DNA of 64,000 nt, taken from Pascua guehoae (Eukaryota > Basidiomycota > Tremellomycetes > Trichosporonales > Trichosporonaceae). Each line of letters starts with the position of its first letter. Positions within the stretch are counted from its first letter, which is position 1. Positions 11,672 to 24,779 of this stretch are shown here, one piece after another. Made by a program: the position numbers and the translations under genes. The notes under the pieces were generated by a model. It saw only the letters and a program-made list of their open reading frames with translations. It was not told where the DNA came from and did not search any database. Location: the NCBI GenBank assembly GCA_001600415.1, contig BCJX01000018.1, forward strand, positions 176,310-240,309, read 5' to 3'.

Positions 11672-14486
11672 CTAGTCTTGCTTGGGCTTCTCGGGCTGCG
11701 CAGGGTGGTCCGGCAAGCTTGCCGCCATTGCGTCGATCCTTCCAAACTGGTGCTCGAAGCGCGACGGGTACAGGAACGGGCGCAGGTCGAAGCCTGGCGT
11801 CAGTGGCGCTTCGCACAGAGCACTCACGGTTGTCGTCGGGGCTGTACGACTCCATGTGGACCGAGGGCGTGAGTGTCGTCCTGGTGGGTGAGCAATGATT
11901 AGACGCACTACACCCACATCTTGTGCCTGTTGATGGCGTGCATGAACCAGAAGTGCTTGACCTTGTCCGCAATCTGACATCAGTACGAGAGCTACCGGAT
12001 ACTGCGCCCATAGCTCACCTCGGTAGGAGACAGGAACGAGCCCCAGTCGCTCAGCAGCTTGGTGTACATGCTGAAGGGGCCGCACTTTTCCACCTTGCGC
12101 AGGCGGCCAAACACCGAGAGCTCGTCGTACGTCATGCCCATCTCGACCTCGTCCGACTGCACGCTGTTGCCCTCGATCGGGATCAGTTCCGCCGACGGCA
12201 CCGCGTCCAGGAAACTGCCGTCAGTATGCGATCCCAGAGACCGGGGGTGACTCACCTGCGCAGGATGGGCATGTCAAACTCGGTCTCGGCCCAGGCAATG
12301 AAGCGCTTCAGGTCCGTCTTACTCACGCCGCCGATGGGGTTGATGTCGGCGCTCGAGCAGCTGTGGCGTTAGTGCTGTGTTCACGAAGCAGCGTCGCAGC
12401 ACCCACTCGTATTTGGTCAAGTAGCCACGGAGACTCTCGTCGACATTGGCACTGCCGAGCACGAGCAGGCCGCCGACCTTGCCGCGCGCCCACGGCAGGA
12501 GCTGGGCAAACATGTACCCGACCACCATGCGCAGGCGGGCCTGGATGTTCTGCAGCGCGAGGTTCTCGGCGTTTGTACCGCCGTGCACCTTGAAGCGGGG
12601 CGACTTGCCGGTGATGAGGCTGAAAATGCCCTTGACCGCAGACACGGCCGTGTCCATGTTCAGGTCGACGTGGTACCTGTTGTCAGCGCTGGAGTCGAAG
12701 GGGACCACCAGCGTAGACTCACGCGCCAATTGCCTCGGCCAGGTCCTTGGCACGCTTGCGCGTCTCTGCGCTCGAGTTCTCCGTGCCCATGTAGCACGTG
12801 TGGAATATGCGGTTGGCAAACTCCTTGGGGTCGGTCGGGAGGTAGCTCGAGTCCTCTGGCTCGCCCGTCATGCGGCGTGCATCGGCGATGACCTGCTTGT
12901 CTGGGGCTCAGCGATGTCTCAACGCACAATGAACACTTACTGCCCTTGGCCGCGTCCTTTGCAACCAGGCGACACATCGAGTGGACAATGGTCGCCGTCG
13001 CACAGCTGTCAATACCACCACTGAGGGGCAGGAAGAAGCCCTGCGTCCGCGAACGGCGGAGGTAGTCCCACATCCAGCACGCCGGGCCGTAGCTACTGTC
13101 AGCACTGCACAGCCTCTTCTTGCAACGCACGCAATCTCCTCCTCGGGCAAGTTGTACGGGATCACACCCTCATACTTTGTCTCCTGCTCGCCGAAACGCA
13201 GACCCTTGCCGCCGTCCAGTCGCGTGTCGAGGAAGACGCGCTCGTACGCCTCGGACTGCGCCGCCTGCATGCGGCGGCTCGAGGCCGAACGGAACGCGCG
13301 CACGCGCTCCAGGTCAATCGTTGCCGTAATGACCTCGACGTCGTGGAGGGAAAACTGCGTGCCGCGCTTGAGAATCTTGCCGTTGACTGCAATCATGCAC
13401 GCGCCGTCGTAGTACAGGCGGTCGCCGTCACAGCCCTGCTGGTTGGCGTAGAGGTAGATGCCGCCGAGCTGTGGTGTTAGGTTCGAGTCGTCTTGGACCA
13501 ACACACCTTCTGCGTGGCCTCCTGGATAAGCTCAACACGACGGTTGAGCTTGCGCAGTTCGTGGTGGCTGCCCGAGGAGTTGGTGAAGATCTCACACCCG
13601 TCGAGGCCCATGGCGATGTGGGGACTGGTTGTTAGTTGTCGCCGCACTGCCCGCAACTAACGAGGCAGGAGTGAAGAGCTCCTCACAGAGCTCGACACCA
13701 ATCACAGTGTCCTTTGTCGCGACAAGAGCGTCGCCGAAGGGAACAAAAGTCTGGTGGTCAGCTTTCGCATTCTCATATCAGCTGCCCACCTGCCCGGTAA
13801 CCTCCTGGATGATGCCAGGGAGCGAGTGCTGCTCGGTCTGGCGGTGCTTGACCCACGGCGTAAAGTAGCGGAGCTCGCGCTAGAAGATGTCAGCCTCGTT
13901 CTATATCAGAGGCTCACGTAGTTGCCATCGTTGGCCATCCACATCTTTGGCCGAATGAGGAGAATCTTGCCGTTGTGGATGATGACGCGGCAGTTGTAGA
14001 GCGTGTTCCGGTGCTTGATGGGCCTGTATGGTTAGTTGCCGAGAATGTAACTCTCTTAGTTCTAAGAACACCTTTACACCTTCGCCTTCCCTTGCCTCCC
14101 CTCCTTTGCCTCCCTCCTTTGCCTTCCCTCGCGGCCTTCCCTCGCGGCCTTCTCTGGTCACACCTTCCTTGGCACCTCGTCGACCTACATTCCAATATCG
14201 CAGACAATACCCTGCGTCTCCTCGCTCTGCAGAATCTTGGCAAGCATCTCCCACGAGTGCAGAATCACATCGCCTGTCGTCAGAGCTGAACCCGCAGCTG
14301 CCGCAGCTCACCCTCGAGAAAGTGGTCGAGGCAGCCATAGCCCGTAATCTCGAGCTCTGGGCCAACACGCAGCGTCGCGCCGCGCGACTTTGCAATGGCA
14401 ATCGACGCGAGGATGCGCTCCGTGTTGCCCTTGAAGTCGAGCGCCCACTGGCGGAGCTGGCAGGTGGCGACCGTGACGAGGTGCAT
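11672..14486 (-). CDS. QNS1: Glutamine-dependent NAD+ synthetase
   Basis: Final step of NAD biosynthesis: converts nicotinic acid adenine dinucleotide to NAD+ using ATP and glutamine. Fifteen exons join in frame to 710 residues (yeast Qns1: 714): 14486-14312, 14273-14189, 14023-13918, 13879-13790, 13750-13662, 13624-13507, 13468-13131, 13092-12941, 12900-12723, 12676-12407, 12360-12256, 12214-12019, 11973-11918, 11880-11828, 11793-11672. The N-terminal nitrilase/glutaminase half shows the triad regions: Glu in [10 protein letters not shown], Lys in [12 protein letters not shown] and Cys in ELCEELF. The C-terminal synthetase half has the PP-loop SGGIDS, preceded by [12 protein letters not shown], and later the blocks [17 protein letters not shown] and [10 protein letters not shown]. 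Most introns are 37-48 nt; intron 2 (14188-14024) is about 165 nt and pyrimidine-rich. Exon 13 uses a GTGGGT donor that splits a Met codon. Cytosolic; no targeting signal seen. Confidence 0.97.
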
Positions 14487-15110
14487 GGTGGTCGTGGGTG
14501 GTAGTGAGGTAGTGAAGGAAGATAGGATGTTCAGGCACCCCAGGTGACGAGTCAAATGGGGCACGCGGGTGGAGGCCCGTGTCGGACCGGGGTTGGCCGG
14601 ACTGCATTCATTTAACACGTCACTTTTTGGTTGGAATTCAGATGGGGTTGTCATAGGGGACGAAAAGTGGCTAGATATGTGGCGAGAATCGGACTCGCGC
14701 CCAGTTCGGAGTCCTCTGCTGGTGCTTTGGGGAGACTGATAAGTCCAGCGTGTGTCTGTAGAGCCACCAAGCACGACAGAGTACCGGGCTGGATTGATTG
14801 ACAGAGCAGGGGTGATAAAGACAAACTCCCCAACTGCTCACGGGCACATCTATCCCGCCTTACACGGTTGCAGGTAGACTACAAGCACTTTCCACGCTTC
14901 AACCAGTGCTGGGATGAAACAAGTGAGTTGTGACTCTCAGACTCGCAAGTGTTCAGGTTGTATTGGAAGTGCAGTCAAGGGGTAAAATTATTCTCCATTG
15001 CGTTGATAAATGACACCCGATGGCTAGTCGACTATGGCAACAACAGCTGAGCCAGCAAGCGGGTGGGGTCCTAGACATGCCTTGATGGCAGCGACTATAC
15101 GCTCTAGCAG
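14487..15110. other. Intergenic region
   Basis: QNS1 promoter plus the 3' flank of the methyltransferase gene. I found no gene. A tRNA-like T-arm on the minus strand near 14681-14697 has no matching acceptor or D-arm. Confidence 0.5.
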
Positions 15111-16025
15111 TCAGCAATGCCATCCCCGTACCGACCTCACCTTGAGCACGGCAGCCCACACATCCATCGAGCGCACGTTCTTGACCCCGCCGACCGTATC
15201 GACGGCCGCGCGCGTCGCCTCCCTCGCGCCAGCCAGCACCATGGCGACGCGCCCATCCACGCCGCTCTCGTCCATTTCGCGCAAAAAGTCGCTCCCCACG
15301 ACAGCCCCGGTCTCCCACTTGCCATCCTGGAGCTGTTCCTCGGGGACGACGACGGCCTCGCGCTCGACCCCCCAGCCGGCCTTGCTCGCGATATCCTTGA
15401 TACCGCCGGGGGCGAGGGGTGTCTGGATATTGTCCGTGTTATCCGGGGCCGAATGGCACACCATCGTCGCCCGCGCGAGCGCCGCGAGGACATGGGGGAC
15501 GCCGCGGGGTTGGGTCGCATGGAGCGCCCACTCGGCGACGAGGATGCGGTCCACGCGCCCCCGGAGGGCAGAGAGGAGGGAGGCCACGGCGTCCGCCGAC
15601 TTGAAGTACCACACACAGTGGGCAAGGACTGCCACGTCCCACTTTGCCTCGGTGCGCGCGAGGAACGCCTCGGGGCCGGCTTGGTGCCATGCTATCCTGT
15701 CCCCCACGGGACTGGCCGAGAGGTGCTCCTGGGCCTGGCCGAGCGTAAACGGCGCTCCGTACTCGAGGTCCCCCGGGTCGACAGCGTCGACGTGCCCGTC
15801 AGCCCCGACGGCCTCGGCGAGCACGGCCGTGCAGTCGCCCTGCCCGCATCCGATCTCGAGGACGCGCGCGCCGGGGGCAATGAGGGGCGAGTCCCCGCCC
15901 CACGCGTGCAGGAGCCGCAGGTGGTGGGCCGTCTGTACCTCCTGGATGGCCAGGTTGACCGGCGCCGGCGTCAGCGAGTATGCTGCTATGCGCGGCGCGG
16001 CGGAGACGGGGATGGCGGTGGTCAT
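15111..16025 (-). CDS. SAM-dependent class I methyltransferase, substrate unknown
   Basis: A single open frame of 304 residues with a Rossmann-type methyltransferase core. Motif I is VLEIGCGQGDCTAVLAEA (about residues 54-71), an acidic post-I strand follows (HVDAVDPGD, about 79-87), and a motif IV-like strand is KWDVAVLAHCVWYF (about 129-142). There is no signal peptide or extra domain, and the sequence does not show whether the substrate is a small molecule or a macromolecule. The 3' end is ambiguous. A good donor at 15140 (GTGAGG after a Lys codon) and an acceptor at 15104, with CTGAC between, would remove 37 nt. The last residues would then be Ser-Val and the stop at 15095-15097, giving 297 residues. 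The divergent neighbour is 8.7 kb away. Confidence 0.75.
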   Translation of the reverse strand: MTTAIPVSAAPRIAAYSLTPAPVNLAIQEVQTAHHLRLLHAWGGDSPLIAPGARVLEIGCGQGDCTAVLAEAVGADGHVDAVDPGDLEYGAPFTLGQAQEHLSASPVGDRIAWHQAGPEAFLARTEAKWDVAVLAHCVWYFKSADAVASLLSALRGRVDRILVAEWALHATQPRGVPHVLAALARATMVCHSAPDNTDNIQTPLAPGGIKDIASKAGWGVEREAVVVPEEQLQDGKWETGAVVGSDFLREMDESGVDGRVAMVLAGAREATRAAVDTVGGVKNVRSMDVWAAVLKVRSVRGWHC

Positions 16026-17489
16026 GGTGTGATGGGAAGTCTGCCCTCTATGCTCGCTGTGCTGTTAACTGTTCATCAGGCAGGTCTATGGCTATTTACG
16101 TTCATGTGCACGCATGGCATTTGTCACATCGCATGTGGTACATGTGGTACGAACGGGCCCCGCGTGGTCGTGACCATGGTATGACGTATGCGGCTACGGC
16201 TTTGGTTCCGGCGACGCGTTTCAAAGACGCGTCAACCAACGTTTTGGCCTGTCACGACTCGTTAGCGCGCGGTTGAGCTGGGCGGGGTGTGTAACAGCAA
16301 GCCATGGTGGCAGAGCCCCCAACCCTCGACGCCCTTTCATCTCGCTACTTACCGGAATGATGCAAGTTGATTCTGGGTCCAGCTTCTCGATTGACTGGAT
16401 GGGGACATTATGAACAATCAGCCTCTGTGGGGGCGGGCGGGATGAGGCTACGACATGTCGCACCGCGTCTTCTCCTCCCGGGACCCAGTCCACATCGGTT
16501 GTTGTTGTTGTATATCCTCCTGCAACAGTCCAAGAGGCAAGCAGGATAATGTATGATTCTTGGCATTGACAGACATGCAGGCGAAAAAAAAAAGCTAGGG
16601 GATTGACATATTGAGGAGAAGGGCAACCACATATTTGTTTGCAAACAGAGACAGCGGCAAGGCTAGGCCTCACATGCCCCACAGCACATACAGCACGCCA
16701 TCGCCAGTCGTTTCCCAGCACGGCACAAAACCCAGAATGAAACAGCTCCTCGCACGGGCATGGGTAATTGTAACACGGTCGAGGCGACATGGAGCGTTAC
16801 AGAAGCCCCCGCCCGAACACGCGCTTAAGCCGAGAAGAAAATCCGCCAAGTAGTGTCAAGAAGCCATCGCGCAAAGCTGTGGCAGATCGTGGCGCCCTCA
16901 CGTTTCGCTTCTGACCTCTTACCTGCTTCTCAAGGCACAGACAAATGGGCAGCAACGCGCGACTCGCGACTGGGCCGTGTCCCCCGGCCATGCGGGCAAT
17001 GCCCGGAGGGTGTGCCGAGATGACAGAAGTCAGAGTCTGTGGAACAGGCATGATGTGAAGGAGAGTTGGGCTGCAGTCAACAAGGGCGGGCGCAGATCAT
17101 GTGGTGCACTGTAGCATGTAGCAGACAACCGCGGCAAAAGAGCAAGGCGCACGATCCGACACCAGTGCCCCCGTTCCTCGACATCCGATACAAATCTCAT
17201 ATCCAACACCGCCCCCGTTCCTATCACCCGATACACGCCCAGCGGGAGCAGTCTCAGACGGGGTGGCGGCAACCGCAGCCACATTGTTGATACCAACGAG
17301 CGTGAATGCGCTCGGTGAGTAAGTATGCCTCTCAATGATGTTGTGGGCAAGATCAGTTGGCAATAAAGCTCAGCAAGGACGGAGATGGGACGCTGGCCGC
17401 GACCTTTGGGCGTTCACTTTTCGCGGACAGTGCATCCGTCCGTGCTTGTGGCGGTGCACAGAGGAGGTGGGCGGAAAAGAACGCGGGAG

Positions 17490-17499
17490 TATATAAAAG
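17490..17499 (+). promoter_or_regulatory. Strong TATA box without an annotated gene
   Basis: TATATAAAAG on the plus strand. About 120 nt downstream an ATG in a good context (ATCATGG at 17610-17616) opens a 61-codon frame ending at 17797, with no known motif. This may drive an unannotated short transcript. Confidence 0.35.
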
Positions 17500-18539
17500 A
17501 CGCGCGAGAACATTGGCGACGAGACACGAGTCTGTGCTGGCCGTGACAAGGACTGTGCGCAGAGGAGTGCACATGTGTGTATTATGTGTTGCCAAATTGC
17601 AAACTTGCATCATGGCTGAATTGCTCAATTCGGTCCCTCGCACGCTCCCCCGACCACTTGCGCCACAAACACTTGCAAACACGATCGGCGACGTACATTC
17701 CCCACGCACTCACAAACATCCGCAGTTACATGCGACAGTTGCTACAAGTCTCGGCAGCGACTTGCAACCACGCACGGGCCTTGTTTTCCCCCCCTAGTTG
17801 GCGCACAAACATTGCTTGGCCAGTCACATTGCCTGCCCGTGCGCCACTATCGCGGGCCCCAGGCGCGTGCATGGGCCCCCGATACCCCCAAATGATACCC
17901 CGCGACATCCAAACCCCACCGCTTTAGTGACAAGTTTACTTGGGTGATGGTCGGCTGTCGGCGTGGTCTGGTCGGGCGTGCCGACGTGCCGATGCGCCGA
18001 CTCGCCGACGAGCCGGTGCTCCGAGGTGCCCCAGCACCTCGTCGCCCCCGATGATCCCATTCACATCGGCAAAATTGCCCGTAGTGGACGGTACAGCCCG
18101 CCGAGCCGCCGAGCTGCGGGCAGAGTCTACTTGGCGTGACCATTCGGTCAGTGAGGTCGCCCCACCCTCAGGCTACCATTTGGGGCTCTGGGGGTACCTT
18201 GACGAACACCGGTACAGGAGTACACTCACCCCTGTCACCGCCGCGACGACTGCCCACTTAACACGACGTCTGCTTTATAACCCATACTCGCTCGGACAGT
18301 TCCCCGAGGGGGGTACACGAGGTCGCACCCCGCGATGTGGGCAGAACCCCCCACCATCCCACCATGCCAGCACCCCACGACGGCTAACCGAGCATTACGG
18401 TGGGACGCCATAAGCCATGGCTGACGCCCGACGCCCCGCGCCAGAGGTGGCGTCGTCACGGCGGGCCTGGGGGTCTGTGACGGGCGTCGATCGGCGCGCG
18501 TGCCGTGTGGCGGCCGCTGCCACGCACGCGGATGACAGA

Positions 18540-18599
18540 GTGTGTATGCATGTATGTGTGTGTGTATGTGTTTGTACATGTGTGGTGTGTGTGTGTGCG
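18540..18599. repeat. TG-rich microsatellite
   Basis: Imperfect run of TG/TATG units on the plus strand, about 60 bp. Confidence 0.8.
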
Positions 18600-21362
18600 C
18601 CACGATGCGATTCTCGTGCACACGTACACTTGCATGGTCGACAATGGACACGTACTGCTCGTGGCGGTGTGCACACTGATCCGCAAAACGCCACTCTTGC
18701 CACTGCGCCACCACGGCCACCGCGTTCCTCTCGGCTCGATCGGTTGCAGCACACACAGCGACCAGCGTTTCCCAGATGTCCAGGCTCCCGTGTCTCGCCA
18801 CCCTCGAATTGGCAAGCCCGAGGCCCCACTCTGGCCACCTACTTTCGCCGACTGACATGTGCACATGTCTGTGCCGCGAAAGAGGACGACGCTGGCCGGG
18901 TGGTTGGATGACGTCGGCTGCAGATCTCGGTGTGGCAAACCGACACATGATGCCCGTTACGAAACTGCGGAACGTCGCTATTCAACCTCGAGGGCGGCCG
19001 GCGGCATAGTGGGAATCTGGAGTGGGAGGGGCGGTGGCCAAGGCTCGTGTGCTTGGTTTGTCGCTGTAGACGAGGATTCACAAGGTAGCTTTGCTGCCGA
19101 TGTGAGGGGGGAATGCAACGCAAGAGGGGCACGAGGCACCGCGGCATTGGCAGTGGCAACGATGCGCGGGATGCGGCTCCCTTCGGCTCCTGCTGGCATG
19201 CTCACCAACTTTGAATTGCAGAATGTGATGGGCGAAGCAGGCGCTGAGCAGTATGAGCAGTACACCCCCGCGGTCCTGCTTTTGTGCTTGCGGCTGCGAT
19301 CAACACATGACCTGCCTGCTTGTACACCGTCGGCACGGCACATCGCGAAGCCAGCCTGCGACCAGCGAGCCCATTCTTCGTTTGTCAAGTGTAGCATGCT
19401 GCCTCACACTCGCCAGCTGATCCCCCGAGCGCGTCGCTTCTCCAGATTCCGCATGCCCACTCGGCATGTCGCCCGCTCGAGGATACCGCACATGCGCGCC
19501 AGCATTCCGCACATTGTCCGACTCGGGGCCATGCCCCCATGCCAGGGTCGGCATGGAGCGCACATACAATGACCTGGTCGTCGACCTATGCTTGGCCTGT
19601 CTGCGCGCGCACTTGCGCTTACGCGTGCGTCTTGGTGGGTGTGGAGTGATGGAACAAAGAAGCCCAAGAGCCAGGCGTTGCCAAGGATGTGGAGCTGCGT
19701 GCTGCACGTGCCCGCTGGGCGTGAGTGAGTGAGTCTCGGCTGAGCAAAGGGCAGAGATTAACATTCCATCCGTCCTGCCCTTCCCTGCCCCGCCCCTGCC
19801 CCTTCCGAAATGGACCAACGGTCGCACTGACATTGGAGGCACGGGCCGCGCATCGAGACTCGACTCGACTCGCCTGTGGTGGGTGGCCTCTGCCCTCAGT
19901 GTAAACAAGTCAGAGTCGGATGAGTCGCGAGGGGGAGAGTGCTCGGGCCCCCGCACGGACGTACTCTTACAGGCGAGCGTGGCGACTGTGCGTGAGCGGG
20001 TCGGTCGGTATGGCCGGTCATCGGATCACATCGCAGCGCACGACCGATGGGGGAAACGCGGGGTCAGGGCCGACCCGAGGGTCGTGATCGCACACGACAC
20101 CGCTGGGTGGGTCGGCGGCGTTTGGAGAGTATGAATGTGAGCCAGGGGGGGTAGCCTTGGGGGTGGCTGATGGTGTCGGACCCATGGTGGACGCGAGACT
20201 GAATACACTTGACGGGGTGGCGTGTGGCGGACGAGTGGCGGCCGAGTTGGAGAGATCAATCAGTCTTGCAGTGGCAGGTTGCCGCAGACGTTTGTGTCGG
20301 GTCCTTGTTTGCGGAGCTGTTGGCTACCAGGCACCACCACCTTTGTGCGCAGTTGGCCGTCAAAACCATGCCCACGCGCGTAGATTGGCTCCCAAACGCA
20401 GACCTCGCGGTGCATGCAGTGGCGCTTTTTGGTGGCGTCTTGTGGCAGTGTCGGGGGACAGCGGGTGGGTGCCCAGTGACGCCAATGGCGGGCGGCGGGC
20501 GGCAGAGGGGACATGTGGCATTTTTGTATGGATGGCTTTTTTGCTCTTGGTTCGGAGAATTCTTTCCATTCAGGAGATTGTCTGGCATGCGCCTGGCCAA
20601 CTGGACAAACCTCGCGTCATCTCGTATCACCCCCATGTCTCCCCATTTCCAGACATATGACAAAAAGGACATGTGGAAAAGCCGCTTACGGCAACCACCC
20701 CCGTTGCCCGCCTGGGTAACTGGCTGACATGGCTGGGCGCGCAACCATGGGAGGCGGTCCGTGCCGCCGCTTGCCCCTGCGGCCCGTGGCATGTCCCAGT
20801 TAGTTTTTCATTTTGATGCGTGTTTTTTTAGTTTGCCGGGGCCAAATAACGTCTCCTTGCCACCTTGACAATGGGCTTACGACGCCTGCATCATCCAGAA
20901 GCCATGCCAGCCCAGGCCCAGGCTTCGGCCTTGCCTTCGGGTGCGGGGTAGAACCCAAAAGATCAATAGACCCGCATGCCACGGACTAGAGACAACAACG
21001 ACACCTGCAACATGCCAGCCCAACAGGCCTTGCAAACTAGTCACGCTCGCACACCTGACATGAACCCCTGGCTGTCCGGCGCCCATTGACACTTTTGCCC
21101 AGCATGCCAGTGCTTGCTCCTCTCCACTGGAATTCCGCATATGCTCGTGCGCGACCCTCCGATCCCAGGTGTCGGCTGACGCAGGAGCCGTGCGCCACCA
21201 ACACAATAAGCGCTGCGGCGACGGGTGCATGTGGCGGTGCGCACAGTCTGCCGAGCAAAAGGTGGGCGCAAGGAAGGGGGGGTTATGGGCGGCTCAAGCC
21301 GGCGCGCAGGGACACTGGATTTATGCATTGGGCGTGTCGCGTGGACGCGTGTGTCAGCATGG

Positions 21363-21383
21363 AAAAAAAAAAAAAAAAAAAAA
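21363..21383 (+). repeat. Poly-A homopolymer of 21 bases
   Basis: Uninterrupted A run inside the gene-poor region, in GC-rich surroundings. It could be a relic of a retroposed poly-A tail, but no coding homology is visible upstream. Confidence 0.85.
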
Positions 21384-23760
21384 GTGCTTATTTGTGTGTG
21401 TGCTTGCGTGGCGCTTTGGTCGCGTCGAGTACAAGAAGCTCGACCTAGCAGCTAGTCACAAAACCTGTGCGTGTCACGGCCGTGCTGACTGGATGCGATC
21501 TCACATGTGGGCAGCTCGCTTCGCGCGCTTCTCGGCCGCAGATGCCGCACGCTATCAAGAAAATGTACACGGCCCCCATGAGGAGGCCTGCGTGCATGCG
21601 TGCGTGTATGCGTCAAGCGCGTCAATGGCAGAATACGTTGGATGACATGATGGCCAGTTGGAACCATTACGTGGTCCCTGGTTCCAGGGCGATTGTTGCA
21701 TTGCTCAACTAATTCGCGGCATGCTGATTGCCTGCCAGTTGGTGGTGGTGGTCGTCTTGGGATCAATTGCAAAGCCATTGGCCTGCATGGCCTGCCTGCT
21801 TGGCTGCGGTTCCAGTCGAAACTCTAGGCGCGGGACCAGTGTCATGCCGAACATGACAGCCCCGCAAAAAAAAGAGACGCCGCTAGGGCACAAATAATGA
21901 TGGCACGTTTGGTCGTTAGTGCCAAAAGGGTCGCCTGCCGTTCGGTTGCCGGCCAGACACTGCTTTATGTGGGTCATTGTGATGATTATTGGTTTGCGTG
22001 TCAAGGTGTGGGATGGGTGGGGGTGGGGTTAGGTACCTGATGGGCCGTGAACGACGTCAGGGCGAGTTCTGGGCAACAAGAGAGCACGACAGCCCATGCA
22101 AAGCGCGCCAACACTCACTCACTCACTCACTCGAGAGCATCAGGAACAGGTACTCTCAGGGAACCCACATGTGGTACGCCACGACCCGACCCACCCGGCC
22201 CACTTGCCACGTCAAAAACTCTTCTCTCGGGCCTGGCGCCAGGGCCCAAGATGCCCCGGCATGCCCAACATGCCCAGGCCAAACTACAGTCCAGTCGGAA
22301 GCCCATTTGGGCCCACAAGGGCGCCTTACGCCACGGCACCGCCGCCACGACCGCGATGAGCGGCGCACGCTTTCGCACTAAGGCCCAGCGAAGGTTGAGG
22401 AAAAACAACGGTAATCGTAGGTCGGGGGGTTTGGTTTTGGCACTAGACGCAGACGGCGGTTAGCAACGCTACGCTAGCGCCCCCCCCCGCCCGCCCGCTA
22501 GTCGCTCGCTCGCTCCCCACGCCACGCCATCTACGCCACAACCACGCCACACCACCACACGCCGCCGCCGCCGCCGCCCCTTGCTCCTCTCGTTCCCTCG
22601 TCCCCAACCCCCCTCCCCCCCCCTCCTTGGCCGATTGCCTCTCTCTCAGCCTGGGTCGCTTTTGCTCCCCTCTCCTCCCTCTTTCCCCCCCTCCCCTTCC
22701 TTCTTGGCCCCATTCTCCGCCTCCGCAGCCTCCCTCCCTCCCAAACTCACTCAGTCGCTCGTCCCCCTCCCCCCTTCCCTACCCCCCAACACCGTCTTCC
22801 GGAATCCAATCCGTCCCACTCATCCCTTTCCTCCCCTTTCATTCTTTCACTACAACAATCGTCATTTGCCATCATCCTCCTCCCCTCCATCTGCTCCTCT
22901 CTTCGCCGTGACTGGCCCATCCACGTACCCACGCGACAATCCGGGTACTCTCTGCCAGTGTCGTCGATACCCCTCTACACTCGAGCCTCTCGGGAGGATC
23001 GGTCATAGCCACCGCACGACCACTCGACACGTTGCCAGCATCAGGCAGCCTGGGCAATCGGATCAGCACTGTGGTGTCGACACCCCTCGTGTCGTGGATC
23101 CATCATCTAGACTCTGGTCACAAGACTCTAGGCCACCTGTCGGACCAACCACTCGCTTCCGTGTGCATTGCCATCGTACTGTGACGTGTGTTGTGACAAA
23201 GTCAAAGCATCCAACCACCAGTGTGTTGTTGGTTTGTGATTGCTATTAGGAATTGCGCACCGACGGATCGAGGCACGGCACTTTGACCCCTCCATCCATC
23301 CACACGTACAGGACAATCGTACACGCTTGTCCAGGCTCTTTTGCACAGAGTAGTTGTGAGCGAGTGAGTGAGTGCCCCTTTTGCCCTTTGAGGTTCATTT
23401 CTCTCGTCCGTCTTGGGTGCGTGTGCACCAACCTTCTGTTGCCCCTGGATAGCTCGACCCCTTTCGAGCCGTTTGCGCTCGTGCCCCACTGCCACCCGTG
23501 CCCCCGTGTGCCCCCCTCGGCCCTCCTCACACAACCCAGCCCCGCCCGGCCGGCCGTTACCCTCTTCCGCGTGCCGCCGCCCGCCTCGTCCCTCATCCCT
23601 CGTCCCCCCCCCCGATCTTCGTCGTCACAGTGTGTTGGCTGAAAGTGTGTCATTTCCTGGCATTGTTTTCGGCCCCTACCCCTATTCGTTGCTAGTATTG
23701 TCCTTAGCTCCCTCCACACGGAGCAGACGAGGGGCCTCTGCTCGCATCGCACGCGCACGA

Positions 23761-23761
23761 A

Positions 23762-23804
<43 letters not shown>
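23761..23804 (+). repeat. (ACGC)n microsatellite, about 11 copies
   Basis: Perfect tetranucleotide repeat about 1 kb upstream of SSN6. A short (CA)n run follows at 23887-23908 and a (TTC)n tract at 24680-24712. Confidence 0.9.
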
Positions 23805-24779
23805 CACACACATTACCGGTCCGGGTGTGAGACTGTTCCTGTGGATAAAGAACTGGCGCCGCCACCATTTATCACCACACGCACGGCACAACACACACAC
23901 ACACACACCCACATCCACACACATACCCCCCGCACGTACCACAACCACTCGGACTTCGTAGACCAAAGCGCAAAAGGTGCATCGATTGTGCACGGATCCT
24001 CGCACGACGACGACTGTATACACACGGCTACCGACCACGCCCCCCCACGCGCCCCCGAACGCCTAGCCCCGGCCAGCTGCCAGCCAGCCAGCCAACCCCA
24101 GTCAAAAGCGTCCCCAGTTCTGCAAGTCCCTCCTCCTCTTCTCCCGACACAGACCTGGATTCTCCCCCCCCTTTACCATCCATTCACAGCCTTCCCAACG
24201 ACCCTTTTGCGTCGTAACCTCTCTCCTCTCGACCCGCTACATCTCGCGTCGACGAAAAGTCATCAACAACTCTCCTAGCCCCGAGTCCGTGTGGTCCTTG
24301 CAGCAGCAGAGCAAGTGACAGGTGCACGCTTGGCTACTCTGTGTCCCAAGCTGGTGAGCACAGGCATTCTCTTCCATCCCTTGCCCAACCGCCACTCGTC
24401 CTCCTTGACAACATGTCGTCTTCCTCTACCGTCTTTTGCCAGCCAACGGTGGCAAGCTCGGCTCTGTGCTTGCTGTGAGCAACGGTGCGACACACGCAGC
24501 CACCATTGTCGACTGCGCGATCCTCGCTGCGCGGCCAAAGCTGCTCGTTGCTGTCGGCGGCAGTCACTTGCTGCAAGCACGGAGTGGCGATTGTGCACTT
24601 GCCTCCAGTCTGCTCTGGGACGTGCGGGGAGTCACAAGCTGTCAATCATTTTGCTCGCCCTCGCACCATCTCCCCATTCCTCTTCTTCTTCTTCTTCTTC
24701 TCCTTCTTCTTTGTCCTTGTCCACACCACCCTTACACTGTACCCAACTGTTCGATTGACTGACGCCTTCACCAGCCAAC

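Larger units (their letters stand above)
16026..24779. other. 8.7-kb gene-poor divergent region upstream of SSN6
   Basis: No conserved protein frame, tRNA or rRNA was recognised in this interval. It holds many simple repeats (listed separately), a clear TATA box at 17490, long pyrimidine-rich tracts at 22480-22900 and 23400-23640, and stretches dense in C/A or C/T close to SSN6 that look like a long 5' leader. Open frames of 60-240 codons occur on both strands, as expected in GC-rich DNA, and none shows family motifs. Long regulatory regions or non-coding transcripts are possible but unproven. Confidence 0.5.

Noticed and set aside
14651..14775. Possible minus-strand tRNA
   Set aside because: A T-arm-like hairpin (GCGAG, 7-base loop, CTCGC) is present and a CCAG/CTGG stem lies upstream, but no 7-bp acceptor partner and no D-loop GG could be found.
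21363..21383. Poly-A run as the tail of a retroposed gene
   Set aside because: No open frame with homology and no target-site duplication could be recognised around it.
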